This document shows, one piece after another, positions 32,532 through 36,595 of a stretch of DNA of 36,595 bases; within the stretch, counting starts at the first letter, position 1; each line of letters begins with the position of its first letter. Source of the stretch: Anaerolineales bacterium (GTDB lineage: Bacteria > Chloroflexota > Anaerolineae > Anaerolineales > UBA11579); contig JAGVCA010000026.1 of the NCBI GenBank assembly GCA_020059485.1, positions 1 through 36,595 on the forward strand, written 5' to 3'. The notes under the pieces are model-generated. The model worked only from the letters and a program-made list of their open reading frames with translations. It ran no database searches and was not told the origin of the DNA. Made by a program: the position numbers and the translations under genes.

Positions 32532-33236
32532 TTAAATCTTTTTCCCCCAATGGATCCCGACCGTCCCCAGCATCCGCCGGACGAAACCAACCTCAGAGAA
32601 CCCGGCCCCTTCAAATGCCCCGGCCAGCCGCTCTGCCGTCAGGAACTGCTCGGTTGAATCCGGCAGATAGGTGTAGGCCTCCGCATCTCCCGCCACCAAC
32701 CGACCCAGGAATGGGATCACCCGATGCAGATGGAACTGCAGGAACGGTTTCAGCCAGTTATCACGCGGCGGGGTAGTATCCACACTGCCGGCCCGTCCGC
32801 CGGACCGAAGAACGCGGCGCTTTTCGGCCAGGGTTTGCGCCACCGAGGGGACGTTCCGCAGTAAAAAGCCCGAGACGACCACTTCTGCACAACCGGCGGA
32901 AAACGGCAAGTGCATCGCATCGGCGATCACCCAGGAGATCCGCGCCGCGCCTGGGCGCTGCTTCCCGGCCAGCAGCATCTCGGCCGTAAAATCACTCGCC
33001 ACCACCAGGGCGTCTGGCTGTTGGGCTTTGATCTGCAGGGCCAGGTCGCCGGTCCCCGCACCCAAGTCCAGCACCACGCTGCCCGGCCGAATTTGCATTT
33101 TCCGGATCAGTTCCCGCCGCCAGCGGACATCCTGGCCAACGGTCATCAGACGGTTCAGCAGATCATACCGCCGGGCGATCCGTCCGAACATCCCCTGAAC
33201 ATACGCGGCGCGCTGCTCACCTTTTAGGTGGGTCAT
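32532..33236 (-). CDS. UbiE/MenG-like C-methyltransferase
   Basis: SAM-dependent methyltransferase of 234 aa. Opening MFGRIARRYDLLNRLMTVGQDVRWRR is the signature of the UbiE/MenG family, which methylates the quinone ring in menaquinone or ubiquinone synthesis. The SAM loop VVLDLGAGTGDLA is at 54-66, and the C-terminal LGTVGIHWG resembles the family's G-x-V-x-x-H-x-G end. Part of the second motif differs (SVDTTPPRDN instead of the usual LEFSKP type), so the substrate may differ. The start at ATG 33236 has AGAGGG upstream. It lies 13 bp after the ABC permease and ends 12 bp from the converging phosphatase gene. It is probably the last gene of the ABC operon. Confidence 0.85.
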   Translation of the reverse strand: MTHLKGEQRAAYVQGMFGRIARRYDLLNRLMTVGQDVRWRRELIRKMQIRPGSVVLDLGAGTGDLALQIKAQQPDALVVASDFTAEMLLAGKQRPGAARISWVIADAMHLPFSAGCAEVVVSGFLLRNVPSVAQTLAEKRRVLRSGGRAGSVDTTPPRDNWLKPFLQFHLHRVIPFLGRLVAGDAEAYTYLPDSTEQFLTAERLAGAFEGAGFSEVGFVRRMLGTVGIHWGKKI

Positions 33237-33249
33237 AGTGCAATCCCTC

Positions 33250-34005
33250 TCATCTTGATTTCGTTTCTTCCTGGAACTGCCAGGGCGATACCTTCCGGTG
33301 CAGGACATCGACCGCAAAGTACATCCCCAGACCAAGCAGGCTCATCGCCAGTACGCCGGCATACATCTTGGGATAATCAAACAGCGTGCTGCCATTGAAG
33401 TAAATGTAATATCCGAGCCCTCGCTGGGTGGCAGTCAGTTCCACAATGTACAGCACCGCCACGGCTGTACCGATCGACTGGCGTAGCGCGGTCAGAATAG
33501 CCGGGATGCTGGCTGGTAGATAGACAAACCGGAAAAGCCCGCGCCGTCCTGCCCCCAGGCTGCGGACCGAATAGAGCAATTCGGGACGGATGGCAGCAGC
33601 CTGATCCCGCACCAGCACCAGTATCTGGAAGAACAGGATCAGAAAAATGATCACGATCTTGGAGAGATCCGAGATCCCCAGAAACAGCAGCACGACCGGC
33701 ACCAGCACCACTTTCGGAATCGGGTATAGCAAATAGATCACCGGGGAAAGCAGTTCATTGAGCCGCTTCGATTGTCCCAGGATCAAACCGGCCGGAGCCG
33801 CCAGGGCCACCGAGATCAACATCGAGGCCAGCACCCGCCAGAAACTCGCCAGGAAATGCCCGCCCAGCTCACCGCCGGCCTCCCGCAGGAAAGTTACCAA
33901 TACCACCAACGGGCCAGGCAGGATGGCAGCATCCACCAGCCAGGCGCACACCTGCCAGAAGATGCCAATCACCAATGCGGCCGCCGCCACCTTGCGCCCG
34001 CTCAT
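33250..34005 (-). CDS. ABC transporter permease (SsuC/TauC/NrtB type)
   Basis: Inner-membrane permease of about 251 aa with five or six predicted helices. The coupling (EAA) loop is recognisable as VRSLGAGRRGLFRFVYLPASIPAIL, and the end QSIGTAVAVLYIVELTATQRGLGYYIY is typical of permeases for nitrate, taurine, sulfonate or thiamine precursor uptake. The start at ATG 34005 overlaps the ATPase stop (ATGA), so the two are cotranslated. No periplasmic binding-protein gene is in the window, so the substrate is unknown. Confidence 0.9.
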   Translation of the reverse strand: MSGRKVAAAALVIGIFWQVCAWLVDAAILPGPLVVLVTFLREAGGELGGHFLASFWRVLASMLISVALAAPAGLILGQSKRLNELLSPVIYLLYPIPKVVLVPVVLLFLGISDLSKIVIIFLILFFQILVLVRDQAAAIRPELLYSVRSLGAGRRGLFRFVYLPASIPAILTALRQSIGTAVAVLYIVELTATQRGLGYYIYFNGSTLFDYPKMYAGVLAMSLLGLGMYFAVDVLHRKVSPWQFQEETKSR

Positions 34006-34775
34006 CCTGCCGCCTCGAGCCTGGCTCGCAATTGGCGGCACAATTGGTTGTATTCCTCAGTTTCGCTGTAGCCGATTCGGACAGAGTTGGGATTATCGAT
34101 GATCACTGGGCTGTGGTTGGGCGGGTTGCCCAGCAGCAGGATGCGCTCACCGAGCCGGGCGGCTTCTTCAATCGCATGGGTGACGATCACCGTCGTCAGC
34201 CCTGCCTCCTGCCGCAGTTCGCGCACCAGCCGCCCGAGGCTCTGGCGGGTCGGCGCATCCAGCGAGGCAAAGGGTTCGTCCATCAACAGCACGTCCGGGT
34301 CTGTCGCCAGGGTGCGGGCAATCGCAGTCCGCTGGCGCTGGCCGCCGGAGATCTGTCCGGGGTATTTGGCCCCCACTTCCGCCAGTCCCAGCCGATCAAG
34401 CCAGCCCATGGCAGCCCTGTCAATATCGCCGACCACCTCACCCTGCGGGGCATGGCGGCCATCCGGACCGTAGAACTTCCTCAGCCGCAGGCCCAGATTG
34501 GCGTTCTCCGCCACAGTCGCCCACGGGAGCAAGCCATAATCCTGCAGGATCAATCCGGTGCGCGGCCTGGGTTTGTCCAGAGCCTCGCCCGCCACCACCA
34601 CCCGGCCGCGCTGTGGAAAGCGCAGCCCGGCCATCAGATAGAGCAGTGTGCTTTTACCGCAGCCGGACGGCCCCAATACGGCCCAGGCTTCACCCTCGCC
34701 GATCTGCCAATCAAAGCCCTCGAATACAGACTCATGACCTGGGTAGTGGAAATCTACGGAATGGAACTCGATCAT
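34002..34775 (-). CDS. ABC transporter ATPase (SsuB/TauB/NrtD type)
   Basis: ATP-binding subunit of 257 aa. Walker A GPSGCGKST at 35-43, Q-loop Q78 (LILQDYGLLPW), signature ISGGQRQR at 142-149, Walker B VLLMDEPFA at 162-170 and switch H200. It drives uptake with the permease encoded immediately downstream. The leader (34776-34856) has no obvious ribosome binding site and no riboswitch that I can recognise, but it has ACAG-N6-CTGT (minus strand). The lack of a binding-protein gene next to it is unusual for this family. Confidence 0.93.
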   Translation of the reverse strand: MIEFHSVDFHYPGHESVFEGFDWQIGEGEAWAVLGPSGCGKSTLLYLMAGLRFPQRGRVVVAGEALDKPRPRTGLILQDYGLLPWATVAENANLGLRLRKFYGPDGRHAPQGEVVGDIDRAAMGWLDRLGLAEVGAKYPGQISGGQRQRTAIARTLATDPDVLLMDEPFASLDAPTRQSLGRLVRELRQEAGLTTVIVTHAIEEAARLGERILLLGNPPNHSPVIIDNPNSVRIGYSETEEYNQLCRQLRARLEAAG

Positions 34776-34856
34776 AACTGGAATACACCCGGGGTGAAAT
34801 GCGGCAATGATAACAGATAATACTGTTGAGAGTAAGTCGGCCCAAGCCGGCAGACA

Positions 34857-35315
34857 CTAGCCCTGGCTAACGGCGCGCTGGTAATGGATCCGCCACCGCA
34901 ACTCCCAGGTCTGGCCGCCATCTTCGGAGCGTTCCCAGTCCCAGTCAAGCGAATCCGGCCCGATATTGTAGAAGGTCATCCGGAAGAGCACGCGGCCGTC
35001 ACTATCCAGCGGCCGGTTGAACAGGATCATTTTCCCATTCGCAAACTCGCCGGTCAGGTGGATGTATCCCCCCTGGCTGTCCACCCAGGTTTGCTGCCAG
35101 ACCTTCAGCCGGGCGTTGAAGGCCGAGATGCTCATCCCCCTGAAAACCATCGACGGGGTGCCGTCAAAGTTCTCCTCGATCACGCAGCCGCTGTAACGGG
35201 ATCTGACCGTATTTCGGCCCCGGCCGTCCTCTCCCCAGGTCAAATCCCACTCACCCAGCCAGAAATCGAACTGGCGGGCTTCCGGCGCTTCACACGGCTG
35301 CAGTTGTTCGGTCAT
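34857..35315 (-). CDS. DUF1579-like small protein
   Basis: Protein of 152 aa, probably cytosolic, no signal peptide. It reads as a beta-rich, lipocalin-like domain: ARQFDFWLGEWDLTWG, GCVIEENFDGTPSMVFRGMSISAFN, WQQTWVDSQGGYIHLTG and DSLDWDWERSEDGGQTWELRWRIHYQR. This fits the DUF1579 pattern (FDFWxGxWxL opening, W-x-Q-x-W-x-D middle, closing D-G-G-x-T-W). The start at ATG 35315 has GGAAGG upstream and is preferred to the longer frame from 35336. A minus-strand TACAAT (35360-35355) and a CCCGGT/ACCGGG hairpin lie in its leader. Function unknown. Confidence 0.7.
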   Translation of the reverse strand: MTEQLQPCEAPEARQFDFWLGEWDLTWGEDGRGRNTVRSRYSGCVIEENFDGTPSMVFRGMSISAFNARLKVWQQTWVDSQGGYIHLTGEFANGKMILFNRPLDSDGRVLFRMTFYNIGPDSLDWDWERSEDGGQTWELRWRIHYQRAVSQG

Positions 35316-35496
35316 CCCACACCTTCCAAAACACAAACCCCGGTCTCAACCGGGATTGTAGCATTTTTCAGACCATTCCTGTCCAATTCTCATAGCGTTC
35401 TCATGTCATGGGTTAATCGATTCGGTCAGGGCGGTCTTCGCCGCTAGCCAGAGATCTATTACAGATAGACATCCGGGGATTCCGCTCGTGTTTATT

Positions 35497-35512
35497 GGTC
35501 AGAAGATTGACC
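35497..35512. promoter_or_regulatory. inverted repeat upstream of the glycosyltransferase gene
   Basis: GGTCA (35497-35501) and TGACC (35508-35512) are perfect arms with a 6-bp spacer. A TATAAT follows at 35524-35529, about 40 bp before the start codon at 35568. The rest of the gap 35316-35496 holds the DUF1579 promoter region and nothing else I can name. Confidence 0.4.
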
Positions 35513-35567
35513 GGTTTTCGGCTTATAATTCGATTGAACAAGCGCCTACAATCTCAGGCTAAGTGAT

Positions 35568-36595
35568 ATGAAAAACGTCTCAATCCCCAAGAAAATCCTG
35601 ATCGTCTTTATCGTGATCTACCTGCTCCTGGGCGTTTTTATCGTTGGGGAGTATGGCATCAGTATCGATCACTCGCAGGAAACTGACCGGGCTAAGATCG
35701 CACTGCGCCGGTATTCACTCCAGGATCCAGGCGACCCGATCGAGGAATACCTTTCCTTGGGGGTGAACCAGTATTACGGCACCTTCCAGATGAGCCTATA
35801 TCTGCTGGTTGAGAATTCCCTGCGCCCACTTCTGAACACACCTGAATACCATATCCTGCACTATCTGTTCTTTGCAACTTTTGTGGCCGGGATCTACGGC
35901 ATCTACATGCTTGCCCGGCGCTGGGTTAGCGATTGGGCCGCACTGACAGCAGCCTTATTGTTCGGGTTGCAGCCGCTGTTCTTCGGACACAGTTTCATCA
36001 ATCCGAAAGATATCCCCAGTATGACCATTTTCATCCTGACGATCGTTGTCGGACTGCGATTTTCAAATAAGTTGACCGGGTTTTCGTTCCCCAGGCGTTC
36101 CACCACTCTGGTACGGGTTTGGCAAAGAACCCAGGAGAAGTGGGCATCACTCTCCGGCAGACAAATGCGTTGGCTCAAAAGACTGTTCTGGCTGGGAATC
36201 ACGCTGCTCGTCCTGCGGATCACCCGTCTCCCCGAATTGATGGTCCCCTCACTCGTGGAGACGGCCTATGACGCTCCAGATAGCAGCTGGCTGGGCCGAT
36301 TATTCGCCCGGATAGCACCCAACTCTGCCACCATCCCGGCGGCGGATTACGTTGACTATGCCAAAGTATTGTTCTGGAAAGGGTATGAAGCCGTCCTGAT
36401 CACTGTCGTGTTGATCGCTGTCGTTATCTTTGCCTGGCAGGATGTGATGGCGCTGTTTGGAAGGAAGGCACTGAGGAATATCTGGCACAACGCGATGACA
36501 CGCCATTGGCCGAATCTGAAGGCACTGTTCAGCAGAAAAACACTGATGAATTTTTGGCACAACGCACTGACACGCCATCGGCAGGAGTACCACCA
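35568..36595 (+). CDS. GT39-like membrane glycosyltransferase, 5' part (runs off window)
   Basis: The frame is open from ATG 35568 to the window end (342 codons and more). An N-terminal membrane helix (ILIVFIVIYLLLGVFIVGEYG) leads into a loop with NQYYGTFQMSLYL, then further helices and LFFGHSFINPKDIPSM, a pattern typical of polytopic glycosyltransferases of family 39 (dolichyl-phosphate-mannose transferase-like), which use lipid-linked sugars. A large polar insert is present (residues about 170-205, basic and Trp-rich). Near the end of the window a 72-bp tandem duplication adds 24-residue repeats. The ribosome binding site is weak (AAGTGAT). The C-terminus and the acceptor are unknown. Confidence 0.75.
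   Translation, partial: MKNVSIPKKILIVFIVIYLLLGVFIVGEYGISIDHSQETDRAKIALRRYSLQDPGDPIEEYLSLGVNQYYGTFQMSLYLLVENSLRPLLNTPEYHILHYLFFATFVAGIYGIYMLARRWVSDWAALTAALLFGLQPLFFGHSFINPKDIPSMTIFILTIVVGLRFSNKLTGFSFPRRSTTLVRVWQRTQEKWASLSGRQMRWLKRLFWLGITLLVLRITRLPELMVPSLVETAYDAPDSSWLGRLFARIAPNSATIPAADYVDYAKVLFWKGYEAVLITVVLIAVVIFAWQDVMALFGRKALRNIWHNAMTRHWPNLKALFSRKTLMNFWHNALTRHRQEYH
36450..36593 (+). repeat. 72-bp in-frame tandem repeat within the glycosyltransferase gene
   Basis: Copy 1 (36450-36521) and copy 2 (36522-36593) are aligned with no gap. Both encode the pattern AL-F-x-R-K-x-L-x-N-x-W-H-N-A-x-T-R-H. TGGCACAACGC occurs at 36483 and again at 36555, exactly 72 bp apart. The array may continue past the window end. 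Confidence 0.85.

Noticed and set aside
34776-34856. TPP or other riboswitch before the ABC ATPase
   Set aside because: None of the conserved riboswitch cores could be found; only short inverted repeats are present.

Overview
The window looks like a chromosomal segment of a bacterium in the Chloroflexota, most likely the Anaerolineae. This placement is inference from gene content: ClpC, a NurA/HAS-barrel/HerA operon, a FecR-SdrD_B-DUF3048 lipoprotein, a DUF389 protein with a Thr/Pro tail and SH3-like end, and an AcnA-type aconitase. Coding DNA is GC-rich. Promoters and intergenic gaps are AT-rich, and most starts have a clear GGAG-type ribosome binding site. I see no rRNA, tRNA, integrase, transposase or CRISPR array.

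Layout. 1-2000: a LysE-type exporter and an SDR dehydrogenase (minus), and a GNAT acetyltransferase gene broken by an in-frame TAG. 2134-4725: urocanate hydratase (plus), then an IVS/S23 four-helix-bundle gene with an in-frame TGA, framed by inverted arrays of a TAGTAGG-like repeat, then a NUDIX hydrolase. 4834-11628 (minus): ClpC with its own promoter and terminator; an operon of enoyl-CoA hydratase, AAC(3)-like acetyltransferase and DUF389 membrane protein; and SurE. 11779-14090 (plus): an unrecognised 480-aa protein coupled to a DUF4259 protein, and a VOC protein with a textbook promoter. 14164-18036 (minus): aconitase, a VOC protein and a GNAT protein, the last two overlapping by ATGA. 18191-20242 (plus): the three-domain lipoprotein. 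20319-21148 (minus): a GrdB-like gene with a one-base frameshift. 21358-24872 (plus): the nurA, HAS-barrel, herA operon, followed by a dispersed-repeat element. 25102-26333 (minus): arsM and arsR. 26569-29482 (plus): two tandem MFS transporters, with a 45-codon ORF between them under a strong promoter and a perfect palindrome. 29641-32519 (plus): an FHA-domain membrane protein overlapping a PP2C phosphatase. 32532-34775 (minus): a UbiE/MenG methyltransferase, an ABC permease and an ABC ATPase. 34857-35315 (minus): a DUF1579-like protein. 35568 to the window end (plus): the start of a GT39-like membrane glycosyltransferase.

How the genes work together. The clearest functional units are four. 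NurA-HAS-HerA is a DNA-end processing motor and nuclease with an extra HAS-barrel protein. ArsR-ArsM is an arsenic methylation module; three 18-bp sites with the same 7-4-7 layout mark its regulation, one filling the arsR promoter spacer. The FHA protein and PP2C phosphatase form a phospho-signalling pair. The third minus-strand transporter unit pairs an ABC ATPase and permease with a quinone-type methyltransferase but has no binding-protein gene here. Three genes carry single-lesion disruptions (TAG at 1901, TGA at 4023, a missing base near 20959). These could be true decay, recoding or assembly error.
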